From assembly GCA_035647835.1 (NCBI GenBank), contig DASRMS010000105.1:1-46893 (forward strand): a stretch of 46,893 nt of DNA. Reading direction: 5' to 3'. Source of the DNA: UBA9865 sp035647835 (GTDB taxonomy: Bacteria; Bacillota; Dethiobacteria; Dethiobacterales; Dethiobacteraceae). Both the position numbers and the translations under genes were made by a program. Positions 16,230-23,517 of the stretch are shown piece by piece; the first letter of the stretch is position 1; each line of letters starts with the position of its first letter. The notes under the pieces were generated by a model. That model was not told the origin of the DNA. It ran no database searches and worked only from the letters and a program-made list of their open reading frames with translations.

Positions 16230-17021
16230 TTACTTTGTTGAGGCAGCCATTTCCTTCCTATTTTCATAGGCATCTTTTAAAGCCCCCAGGATATCACCGT
16301 GGGCGTCGCTTAAGCTCATCGTCGCTCCAGATCTAATGTCCTCAACTTCAGATTTTTGTTCATCAGTTAATTTGTCTACTTTAGTTTTATCTTCCTCATT
16401 ATCCGTGTTGGGATCTAGCGGACGACCATTACGATCAGAGAACATTGTCGTAAAAGCATCTTCAATTTCCGCAACGGTTTTACCCTTGAACCACTTTTCA
16501 AAGGAATCCATTTGTTTATGCCAGTCGTTATCAGGATTCATATGGTAGTTATCGCCACGTTCACGTTTAGTAACCCACTCCTCAATCTCTTTGGGGACAC
16601 TTTCTTCCGTGTTCTCAGAGACACCTGTCACTTTTCCCGTGTCTTCATCAGTGATATTATAACCTTCCTTACCCGGCCAACCGGAGAAATGCGGCATGCC
16701 GGCGCCGTCATAGTTGGGGGTAGAAACCTCAAGGATATCTACTTCGGCATCAACGACTTTACCCTCTGCATCGAAAATAGCAGAGGCAAAAACAAAGTTG
16801 TAACTGTAAACAGGTACCCCTTCACTGTCAGAACCTGGACCATTGCGGAAATTACTAGCTGTCCCCACTCCTTGGTAAAGCTTTACATCCCCAGTAGGAG
16901 CGGGATTTTGATTGCCATTGCCATTTCCGTTACCACTAGGCTCTTTATCCCCACCCGCGCAACCAACAAGCAGTACAGTTGCCATAACTAGTGTCATTAG
17001 AATTGCCAAAACCTTTTTCAT
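16230..17021 (-). CDS. Lipoprotein with FMN-binding-like domain and SGAT motif
   Basis: 263-residue lipoprotein: signal peptide and lipobox LLVGC with lipidated C21, then a flexible linker of Gly, Asn and Pro (about 30-43), then a folded acidic domain. Near the C terminus, SGATMS (231-236) in VEDIRSGATMSLSDAHGDIL matches the motif by which ApbE attaches FMN covalently to extracellular proteins, though the last position is Ser rather than the usual Thr. KGKTVAEIEDAF precedes it, as in the paralogue at 39270-39806. An extracellular redox role is possible but unproven, and no ApbE gene lies in this window. ATG at 17021 with AAGGAGGT ten bases upstream. Confidence 0.78.
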   Translation of the reverse strand: MKKVLAILMTLVMATVLLVGCAGGDKEPSGNGNGNGNQNPAPTGDVKLYQGVGTASNFRNGPGSDSEGVPVYSYNFVFASAIFDAEGKVVDAEVDILEVSTPNYDGAGMPHFSGWPGKEGYNITDEDTGKVTGVSENTEESVPKEIEEWVTKRERGDNYHMNPDNDWHKQMDSFEKWFKGKTVAEIEDAFTTMFSDRNGRPLDPNTDNEEDKTKVDKLTDEQKSEVEDIRSGATMSLSDAHGDILGALKDAYENRKEMAASTK

Positions 17022-17158
17022 TACTAAATTACCTCCTTTTTTGGGCTTGCTTTTTTTGGCTTTTTTGCTTAAAGTAACTTTCTACCTTTGTCAGCAGGAA
17101 GAACCTCCCTTAAAAAAAGTGTTAATGATTTCAAGACAAAGTTTCCCCAATTCGGTAG

Positions 17159-17188
17159 ATAATAATACAAAAAGGAGTGCTGTATCAA
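17159..17188 (-). promoter_or_regulatory. Possible promoter of the SGAT lipoprotein gene
   Basis: TTGATA (17183-17188), 18-bp spacer, TATTAT (17159-17164) on the minus strand. The leader would be about 130 bases. The -35 abuts the hairpin 17189-17222. Confidence 0.38.
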
Positions 17189-17222
17189 GTAAGGGGATTT
17201 AGCTTCAGCTAAATCCCCTTAC
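17189..17222 (-). terminator. Terminator-like perfect hairpin after the YgbA-family gene
   Basis: Arms GTAAGGGGATTTAGCT and complement, with effective loop TTCA. It lies directly after the YgbA-family stop. There is no T-run beyond the stem, so termination strength is uncertain. Confidence 0.6.
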
Positions 17223-17232
17223 ACTTTACTAC

Positions 17233-17568
17233 TTATGCTTTTACTTTTTTATTTTTGGCAGATTTAAATGCTTTGCGGTAGAGATAGCGCACCGTCAACA
17301 AGGGACTTTTATAAAGCATGCGCGGTCCGGCATAACGCATTACTTTTTTGATGGCCTCGCGTTGTTGCGCTGCATAGCAATGCACCGTACACTTACCGCA
17401 TACTGGTTTCTGCTCGCCAAAGGGACATTTATCAATACGTTCCTTACTATAGGCAAGTAATTCATTACAGTCGGCACAAAGCTCCGTCGTGCTGCCATGG
17501 TTACCCTGACAATAGATATCAACCATCTTCGTAACAGTTTTTTCCTCGAGTGTTGATGAAAGTGCCAC
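17233..17568 (-). CDS. YgbA-family (nitrous oxide-stimulated promoter) cysteine-rich protein
   Basis: 111-residue small soluble protein of the YgbA_NO family. Diagnostic features are TVTKMVDIYC at the start, LCADCNELLAYSKERIDKCP, CGKCTVHCY and the highly conserved VMRYAGPRML. Eight cysteines and a histidine suggest metal or iron-sulfur binding. In enterobacteria YgbA is induced by nitric oxide and linked to recovery from nitrosative stress, but no biochemical activity is settled. GTG at 17568 with AGGGGGGAAG upstream. Basic C terminus (KAFKSAKNKKVKA). No neighbour explains its role. Confidence 0.85.
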   Translation of the reverse strand: MALSSTLEEKTVTKMVDIYCQGNHGSTTELCADCNELLAYSKERIDKCPFGEQKPVCGKCTVHCYAAQQREAIKKVMRYAGPRMLYKSPLLTVRYLYRKAFKSAKNKKVKA

Positions 17569-17621
17569 GTTGCTTCCCCCCTAGTTTGTGAGTCCTTTAT
17601 TTCAGGATACACCTATTATAT

Positions 17622-17649
17622 TTTATATCGGCAGCATTAACCCAAACAA
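17622..17649 (-). promoter_or_regulatory. Possible promoter of the YgbA-family gene
   Basis: TTGTTT, 16-bp spacer, TATAAA on the minus strand; an overlapping TATAAT lies three bases further on. No clear NsrR or Fnr-type site was recognised. Confidence 0.38.
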
Positions 17650-17671
17650 TGTGGGATGTGTGCCCGCATCA

Positions 17672-18277
17672 TTAGGTAGAGGCAATACCATGTTTGATAA
17701 TAGCATAAATTTCTGTGGCCTGCTTTAACATACCCTCATAATCAGCTGATTGATAATATTCTTTGAGACAATACAACATGAGCGCCGTGATCATCTCAAT
17801 AATTAATTCTGGCTTAACTTCACTTTTAATCACGCCTCGCTGTTGATCCCGTGCAATTAAACTGGTCAGTTGCGCAACAGCTTGCGGAGAAAGTTCCCGC
17901 AATTTTATAATAAACTCACTTTCATCTAAAATCATCCGCATACCAATTTGGTTATATTGCGGCATAGCGTGGGCCCAGGTCAACGCTGCTTCTGTGATGT
18001 GCAAAAGGGCAGCAAAAAAATCATCGTCAGGCTGTTGTTGTCTTGCTTGATCGATTACAGCTAGTTTCTCCTTGCCGATTTCTGTTAGCATATAGAGATA
18101 AATATCCTTTTTGTCGCGAAAGTACTGATAAAAGCTGCCACGTGAAATACCTGCCTGCTTAATAATTTGATTGATAGAAGCTTCTTTAAAGCTGCACAGT
18201 GAGAATTCTTGTACTGCAGCTTGAAATATTTTACTTTGTTTCTCCTTATTAAGATTAAAAAAAGTTGTTTTAGGCAT
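17672..18277 (-). CDS. TetR family transcriptional regulator
   Basis: 201-residue TetR-type repressor. N-terminal HTH at about 30-60: SINQIIKQAGISRGSFYQYFRDKKDIYLYML is the classic TetR recognition region. The C-terminal helical ligand domain has no recognisable specificity. It is transcribed divergently from a three-gene ABC exporter, with a 16-bp palindrome midway between the two promoters, so it very likely represses both itself and the exporter. ATG at 18277 with GGAGGGGAGG upstream and a very short leader. Inducing ligand unknown. Confidence 0.93.
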   Translation of the reverse strand: MPKTTFFNLNKEKQSKIFQAAVQEFSLCSFKEASINQIIKQAGISRGSFYQYFRDKKDIYLYMLTEIGKEKLAVIDQARQQQPDDDFFAALLHITEAALTWAHAMPQYNQIGMRMILDESEFIIKLRELSPQAVAQLTSLIARDQQRGVIKSEVKPELIIEMITALMLYCLKEYYQSADYEGMLKQATEIYAIIKHGIAST

Positions 18278-18298
18278 GCCGCCTCCCCTCCTGTCTTT

Positions 18299-18326
18299 AT
18301 TATAACAAAAAGAAATAAAATGACAA
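18299..18326 (-). promoter_or_regulatory. Promoter of the tetR gene
   Basis: TTGTCA (18321-18326), 16-bp spacer, perfect TATAAT (18299-18304) on the minus strand. Its -35 lies in the operator. Confidence 0.75.
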
Positions 18327-18335
18327 TGTTGTCAT
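18320..18335. promoter_or_regulatory. TetR operator shared by divergent promoters
   Basis: ATGACAATGTTGTCAT: seven-bp arms ATGACAA/TTGTCAT with a two-base centre. The two -35 boxes are the two arms, so one bound dimer would shut both promoters. Confidence 0.78.
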
Positions 18336-18357
18336 ATTCAATAATATAGTTTATACT
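18329..18357 (+). promoter_or_regulatory. Promoter of the ABC exporter operon
   Basis: TTGTCA (18329-18334), 17-bp spacer, TATACT (18352-18357). The -35 overlaps the TetR operator. Confidence 0.75.
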
Positions 18358-18379
18358 AAAAAAAAAGGAGGCGTTGCCG

Positions 18380-19231
18380 GTGATTACAGTAAGAAATCTC
18401 CGCTACAAATATCCTAGAAATAAGGACTATACCATAAATGGCATTGATTTTGACATTAACACAGGCGAAATCTTTGGTTTTCTTGGTCCCTCCGGCGCTG
18501 GCAAAAGTACCACGCAAAAGATTCTCATCAAACTATTACGCGGCTTTGAGGGTGAAATCAATTACCTGGATAAACCACTGGCCAGTTTTGGCGATGATTT
18601 TTATGAAGATGTCGGCGTCAGTTTCGAAATGCCTATCTCCTTTTCTAAACTGACAGCACTGGAAAACCTACAGTTTTTTCAACAACTTTATAAAACTAAA
18701 GTTGAAGTGGAGCCTCTGCTGCGACGAGTAGGGCTCTGGGAAGATCGTCATAAAAAAGCAGGCGAATATTCTAAAGGGATGAAAATCCGCCTTAACTTCG
18801 TGCGCGCTCTGCTTAATAAGCCCACCTTTCTTTGCCTTGACGAACCCACTAATGGTCTTGACCCTGCTAATGCCCGCATTATGAAAGATATGATTCTAGA
18901 ATTCAAACAAGAGGGCGGCACAGTCTTTTTAACCAGCCATATCATGAGTGATGTCGATGAACTATGTGATCGCATCGCTTTCATTGCCGACGGTGAACTA
19001 CGTGAGATTGATACACCGCGTAATCTGAAAATAAAATATGGTAAACGCAGCGTCAACGTAGAGTATCGTGATCAAGGCGAGCTCATCAAGCGAGAGTTTA
19101 GTATGGCAGAGATAAAATCGCCAGCGTTTATTAATTTGCTGCAAACTAAGGAGATTGAGACACTGCATAGCGGTGAAACCACGCTAGAGGAGATCTTTAT
19201 TAAAGTGACGGGGGTGGCACTTCGTGACTAG
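18380..19231 (+). CDS. ABC exporter ATP-binding subunit
   Basis: 283-residue ATPase. Walker A GPSGAGKST, signature YSKGMKIRL (SKG variant in place of SGG, common in drug and antibiotic exporters), Walker B FLCLDEPTNGLDP with catalytic Glu, and the switch histidine in LTSHIMSD. The C-terminal extension (about 215-283) is the DUF4162-like region seen in these subunits. I chose GTG at 18380 because AAGGAGG is eight bases upstream; the in-frame TTG at 18374 is too close. Next come two six-helix permeases, the layout of the Rv2686c-Rv2688c type fluoroquinolone exporters. Substrate is not certain. Confidence 0.9.
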   Translation: MITVRNLRYKYPRNKDYTINGIDFDINTGEIFGFLGPSGAGKSTTQKILIKLLRGFEGEINYLDKPLASFGDDFYEDVGVSFEMPISFSKLTALENLQFFQQLYKTKVEVEPLLRRVGLWEDRHKKAGEYSKGMKIRLNFVRALLNKPTFLCLDEPTNGLDPANARIMKDMILEFKQEGGTVFLTSHIMSDVDELCDRIAFIADGELREIDTPRNLKIKYGKRSVNVEYRDQGELIKREFSMAEIKSPAFINLLQTKEIETLHSGETTLEEIFIKVTGVALRD

Positions 19232-19949
19232 ACTAAAAGTGCTGGTGAAAAGCGAATTTGAGCGATTAAATAAATATAATCTATTTACCGCGAATTTTGT
19301 TGTCTTGTTACTGTGGATGCTGCTGGCATGGTTTTTGGAAGGGGAAGTGCTTCTACAATTCATGCCCATCATCTTTCTTACAGACAGCGTGATGATGACC
19401 ATCCTGCTGGTAGGAGCAACTCTCTTTTACGAAAAAAAAGAGCATACCATTAACTCGATCATGATTTCTCCCGTTACAGAAAATGAATACCTATTGGCTA
19501 AAGTGCTAATCAGTGTAGGGAATTCCCTGCTTACCGTGCTCTTCATCTCTGCTGCTGTTTACTTGATGAAAGGTGTCAGATATGACTACCTCCTTTTAAT
19601 CCCGGCCGTTGCCCTAGTCACTGTCGCGCACACCCTGCTTGGCATTCGCCTTTCCTACAGTGCCAAGGATTTTACTTCTCTGTTGATTAATTTCATGGTT
19701 TATGTTTTTCTTTTTTTGCTTCCTTCCGTTTTTGCAGCACTGGGGATTATTAGCAGCAATATTGCCCAATATTTTATCATCCTGCCGCCGGAAACTTCCA
19801 GCATTTTAATCAGTGCTGCCTTTGAAAAAGCTGATTTGTGGAAGTTGTTCTTTAGTTATGCTTATCTTGTGCTGCTATCTCTAGTACTCTTTCAATTTGT
19901 CGTTAAACCAAAATTTAATGAATACCTAATGAAAGAAACGGGGGTGTAG
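19224..19949 (+). CDS. ABC exporter permease subunit 1
   Basis: 241-residue membrane protein with about six hydrophobic segments, of the ABC-2 type permease group found beside SKG-type ATPases. It begins with GTG at 19224, overlapping the end of the ATPase gene by eight bases, and uses GGGGGTGG within that gene as ribosome site, so synthesis is coupled. The soluble segment YEKKEHTINSIMISPVTENEY resembles the coupling region of this permease family. It would form a heterodimer with the next permease. Substrate unknown. Confidence 0.85.
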   Translation: MTRLKVLVKSEFERLNKYNLFTANFVVLLLWMLLAWFLEGEVLLQFMPIIFLTDSVMMTILLVGATLFYEKKEHTINSIMISPVTENEYLLAKVLISVGNSLLTVLFISAAVYLMKGVRYDYLLLIPAVALVTVAHTLLGIRLSYSAKDFTSLLINFMVYVFLFLLPSVFAALGIISSNIAQYFIILPPETSSILISAAFEKADLWKLFFSYAYLVLLSLVLFQFVVKPKFNEYLMKETGV

Positions 19950-19951
19950 GC

Positions 19952-20677
19952 ATGCTTTTGACTTTAACTAAATTTGAGTTGAAGAATTTGCTACGTGATA
20001 AAATGACGGTTTTTATGATCATTTATCCTCTCCTCCTGGGGGGGTTGGGAAAATATCTCATCGCTCACAATTATGTTGATGGTCCAGCTTTAGGCATTAC
20101 TGCCATGTTAATAGCAATTCTATCCGGCTTTGCCTACGGCGCCATGGCAGGCTTTTCGCTGCTTGACGATCGTGATGATCATGTTTTTGCTTCCTTGCAA
20201 ATCGCGCCGATCTCGTTAAATTCTTATATTTGGTTTAAAGTACTTTTTGCCTATCTACTTGCCGTGCTGTCAAACTTCTTTATTGTCTGGTTTACTGCTG
20301 CCTTTTCTCTTTCCCCTGGCAATTTATTGTTAATATCTACACTGTCAGCACTGCAAACACCAATTATCGCCTTTATTATCAATGCTTTTGCGCAAAACAA
20401 AGTAGAAGGTTTTGTCACGATGAAGGCTACCGGCCTTTTGCTGTTGTTACCAATTGGGAGCTACTTCTTCCTTGATGCCAAAGAATGGCTTTTTGCCATT
20501 GCTCCTGGCTATTGGGCAGCAAAAGCTGTTCAGTATAGCCTCCTGGAGCCACAAATTGATGCTGGCTTGGTTTCTATGAACCTAAACTTTTACCAATATA
20601 TACTGCTGGGGATTGCCTATAATTTGTTGCTGGTAATCGTCGCTTTTGGGATATTTAGACGAAAGAACGACATATAA
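19952..20677 (+). CDS. ABC exporter permease subunit 2
   Basis: 241-residue six-helix membrane protein, same length as its neighbour but different in sequence. It starts with a short cytoplasmic helix (LTKFELKNLLRDKMTVFM), a pattern typical of fluoroquinolone-export type ABC permeases. The segment LLDDRDDHVFASLQIAPIS is the likely coupling helix. ATG at 19952, two bases after the first permease, with GGGGTG upstream. Together with the ATPase and first permease it forms a TetR-controlled exporter. Confidence 0.85.
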   Translation: MLLTLTKFELKNLLRDKMTVFMIIYPLLLGGLGKYLIAHNYVDGPALGITAMLIAILSGFAYGAMAGFSLLDDRDDHVFASLQIAPISLNSYIWFKVLFAYLLAVLSNFFIVWFTAAFSLSPGNLLLISTLSALQTPIIAFIINAFAQNKVEGFVTMKATGLLLLLPIGSYFFLDAKEWLFAIAPGYWAAKAVQYSLLEPQIDAGLVSMNLNFYQYILLGIAYNLLLVIVAFGIFRRKNDI

Positions 20678-20697
20678 TTACACAGGGGGTGGATTAA

Positions 20698-20889
20698 ATG
20701 TCCGGTATTTCCATGATCTTCTTACTAATTGCTGTGGTGTATCTGTTTGGGACTCTGTTTGAATTGCCACTAGTATTAGAAAATCCTAAATCTAAATGGA
20801 TAATAGATAAAATCGGTAAAAAACAGACCAAGATCCTTTTTATCATCATTGCTGTAATCTTCTTTATCTTGGCCTCTAAATTTAAGTAA
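20698..20889 (+). CDS. Small membrane protein of the ABC exporter operon
   Basis: 63 residues with two hydrophobic helices (about 4-23 and 44-59) joined by a charged loop (ENPKSKWIIDKIGKKQTK). ATG at 20698 with AGGGGGTGG nine bases upstream. It is 20 bases behind the second permease and directly before a strong terminator, so it is the last gene of the exporter transcript. No family was recognised. It may be an accessory subunit; this is inference from position. Confidence 0.78.
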   Translation: MSGISMIFLLIAVVYLFGTLFELPLVLENPKSKWIIDKIGKKQTKILFIIIAVIFFILASKFK

Positions 20890-20922
20890 GGCGAACTATC
20901 AGTTCGCCTCTTTTTTATTTTT
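20890..20922 (+). terminator. Intrinsic terminator of the ABC exporter operon
   Basis: Eight-bp stem GGCGAACT/AGTTCGCC with loop ATC and a tail TCTTTTTTATTTTT. Confidence 0.93.
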
Positions 20923-23251
20923 GCCAAAAGTCACTCATGATCAGCTTCAAATCACTGGCGTCACGCACTACTTGATAGTGCTGCCAATGCTGCGGGAAAA
21001 GCTTCCGATAGGTAACTTGAGTAAACCGTTCATCAATTAATAATACGATACCTTTGTCAGTTTCACTGCGGATCACTCTGCCGGCCGCTTGGAGAACTTT
21101 ATTCATCCCGGGATAAAGATAAGCATATTCATAGCCCAATTGATTCTGCTGCTGATAGTAATTACGAATAATATTATGTTCTGTATTTAGCTGCGGCAGC
21201 CCGACGCCGACAATGATGGTGCCAATCAGGCGCTCGCCCTTCAAATCAATTCCCTCGGCATAGATGCCGCCTAGTACACAAAAGCCTACCAGCGTCTCGA
21301 CATTATCTTGATCGAAAGCCGTTAAAAATGCTTCTCTTGCTTGCTCGTCCATTTCGCTGTGCTGGATTTGTGTTTGTATCTCTGCATATTGGGCAGCAAA
21401 GATCCTATAAACATCATGCAGATACTTATAGGAAGGGAAATAAACTAAATAATTACCTCGTTTCCTGCTGACAGTGTGATAGATCAAATCTGCTATCTCT
21501 GCTAGACTATGGGCACGGTTTTTATATTTAGTACTAATGCGATCTGCTAACACTAAACAGAGCTGGTCTTGCGGATAGGGTGACGACAGTGAAAGTTTTT
21601 TCGCTTCTTCATTACCGCCCAGTACCTTGATAAAGTAGGAAAATGGTGTTAAGGTAGCAGAAAAAAGAATGGCTGCTTTACCCTTGGCCAAACGTTCCTG
21701 AAGCAAATGTGAAGGGTCTAAACAAAACAATTTAACCTGCAGCTCACTACCATTTTTACGCAGCATGGTTACATAACACTGATCATAGAATTCAGCAATT
21801 TTTAGATAGGCCAAAACATCAAAATAGAGCTGCAAAAACTCCTCATCGATCTCTTGTCCCTGTTTATCTTTTAACCATGCCGCACAAAGCAGCACAAAAT
21901 CTGTTAGCTGCTTTGTCAGCTTTGCTGGCAGCTCCTTAAGCAGAAAATGCTCTTGCTGCTCACAAAGTTTACGCAAACTTACCATCACGCTGTTTACTTT
22001 ACCAAGGCTGCGATAAAGCTCTTTTTCCTGCTTGCCAATTTGCTTTTTTAACTTTAAAAAAGCAGTTTTATTTAAGGTCGCCGAGAACATTTCTCTGGCT
22101 CTGTCTACCAAATTATGCGCTTCATCAACTAAAAAGATGTAATTACCTTTACTAGTAAAAAATCGTTTTAGGTAAACCTGAGGATCAAAGAGGTAATTAT
22201 AATCACAAATAATACAGTCGCTCCACAACGTAAGATCTAAAGCTAGTTCAAAAGGGCAGACAGTATATTTTTGGGCGTAGACAGCAATTATCTCCCGGGA
22301 GAAATCATCATGTTCTTGTAACAATTGGTATAAGGCCTCATTAACACGATCAAAGTGTCCTTTAGCAAAGCGGCAGCTATCGGGATTACAGCTGCGTTCT
22401 GCTAAAAAACAGGCTTTATCTTTGGCCGTCAGAGTTACTGTCTTTAGCTTTAATCCCTGGGCACGCATCGTTGCTACAGCCTCAGCTGCTACCTGTCTGG
22501 TGATTGTTTTGGCTGTCAGATAAAAAATCTTTTCTACTTCACCCTCACCAAGTGCTTTTACTGCAGGGAACAATGTTGAGATGGTCTTGCCAATACCTGT
22601 TGGTGCTTGCGCAAACAGGAGGCCTGAGCTGGCGATAGTTTTATAGACGGCCACCGCAAACTTCCTTTGCCCGTGACGATAGCTGTCAAATGGGAACTGC
22701 AGCTTTTTAATAGCATGCTCTCTGGTAACTGCCCATTGGCTGCCGAAGTCTGCCCACTTTTTAAACATCGCCAGCAGCGCAAAATAGTAATCTGTTAAAG
22801 CTTCTTTGCTATATATTTTTTGCAGACGCTTCACTTCATTACTTTCAGCATGGACATAAGTGAGCTGGATACCAATGCTTGTCAGCTCATGCTGCAGACA
22901 ATAGATGTAGGCATAAACTTTAGCTTGAGCCCAGTGCAAAGAGTTAAAAGTTTCATCAATTTGTGCCAAAGGGAGCATTGTTGATTTAATTTCATCTATC
23001 CAAAAGCTTTCTGCTCTGGTAAAAACACCATCAGCACGACCTTCTACAGTTATGGTAAAGGTTGCACAGGCCGTTTCCGTAGAGAGAAATACTTCAGACT
23101 GATAATCTTCCCCTGCTTCCTTTTGCAAACGGCGGTGGATACGACCCCCTTCAACAGCTCGCTCCAGACCGGTAAAGCGACGGTCGATATCCCCGCTGCG
23201 TAAAACAAACTCAAGCAGCTGTTTAACTGCTATTTTTATTTTATATCCCAT
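20915..23251 (-). CDS. XPD/DinG-type Fe-S helicase fused to PD-(D/E)XK nuclease
   Basis: 778 residues. Residues 25-175 fit a RecB/Cas4-like nuclease: GRIHRRLQ with H39, D74 in GRADGV, E87 and K89 in DEIKS, and the Q109-x3-Y113 motif (QAKVY). Residues 185-778 are a superfamily 2 helicase: Walker A APTGIGKT (216-223), DEAH (376-379), and four cysteines C281, C288, C293 and C332 placed between them, as in the iron-sulfur cluster of XPD and DinG. It would unwind DNA 5'-3' and may cut it, suggesting a repair or structure-resolution role. ATG at 23251 with AGAGG upstream. Single gene; its C terminus overlaps the T-rich tail of the converging operon. Confidence 0.88.
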   Translation of the reverse strand: MGYKIKIAVKQLLEFVLRSGDIDRRFTGLERAVEGGRIHRRLQKEAGEDYQSEVFLSTETACATFTITVEGRADGVFTRAESFWIDEIKSTMLPLAQIDETFNSLHWAQAKVYAYIYCLQHELTSIGIQLTYVHAESNEVKRLQKIYSKEALTDYYFALLAMFKKWADFGSQWAVTREHAIKKLQFPFDSYRHGQRKFAVAVYKTIASSGLLFAQAPTGIGKTISTLFPAVKALGEGEVEKIFYLTAKTITRQVAAEAVATMRAQGLKLKTVTLTAKDKACFLAERSCNPDSCRFAKGHFDRVNEALYQLLQEHDDFSREIIAVYAQKYTVCPFELALDLTLWSDCIICDYNYLFDPQVYLKRFFTSKGNYIFLVDEAHNLVDRAREMFSATLNKTAFLKLKKQIGKQEKELYRSLGKVNSVMVSLRKLCEQQEHFLLKELPAKLTKQLTDFVLLCAAWLKDKQGQEIDEEFLQLYFDVLAYLKIAEFYDQCYVTMLRKNGSELQVKLFCLDPSHLLQERLAKGKAAILFSATLTPFSYFIKVLGGNEEAKKLSLSSPYPQDQLCLVLADRISTKYKNRAHSLAEIADLIYHTVSRKRGNYLVYFPSYKYLHDVYRIFAAQYAEIQTQIQHSEMDEQAREAFLTAFDQDNVETLVGFCVLGGIYAEGIDLKGERLIGTIIVGVGLPQLNTEHNIIRNYYQQQNQLGYEYAYLYPGMNKVLQAAGRVIRSETDKGIVLLIDERFTQVTYRKLFPQHWQHYQVVRDASDLKLIMSDFWQK

Positions 23252-23331
23252 TTTGACCTCTGCTTCCTACTTAGCATACTTCCATTATAGCAGATATCAA
23301 AACTAAAACTCTCAGCGCAAATCAAGATAAT

Positions 23332-23361
23332 TTGTTTATTCTGGTACATCTCTGGTATAAT
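23332..23361 (+). promoter_or_regulatory. Sigma-A promoter of glnS
   Basis: TTGTTT, 18-bp spacer, perfect TATAAT. The transcript would start near 23368, giving a leader of about 150 bases. Confidence 0.68.
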
Positions 23362-23367
23362 AGGGGA

Positions 23368-23517
23368 GAATCTAGTTAATTAACATTTAACATCCAACCT
23401 AGTAAAAAACTTGCGTTTGCAGTGCCGATTGTAATTTGATCGTGGCTGCAAAAAGTCTGCTAACTGCGTTACGATGATTCTTTTGACAGCAGAACAAAAT
23501 AATAAGGGGAGATTCAC
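23368..23517 (+). other. Long untranslated leader of glnS
   Basis: About 150 bases with an imperfect hairpin between TTGCA (about 23415) and TGCAA (about 23452). A T-box would be expected for a Firmicute tRNA synthetase, but neither the T-box core (GGGTGG) nor an attenuator was found. Nature of any control unknown. Confidence 0.35.

Noticed and set aside
17189..17222. Member of a dispersed hairpin repeat family with 29311-29346 and 30123-30162
   Set aside because: All are perfect palindromes at gene ends but share no sequence, so they are independent terminator-like hairpins.
23368..23517. T-box riboswitch before glnS
   Set aside because: No T-box core sequence, specifier stem or terminator/antiterminator pair could be found.
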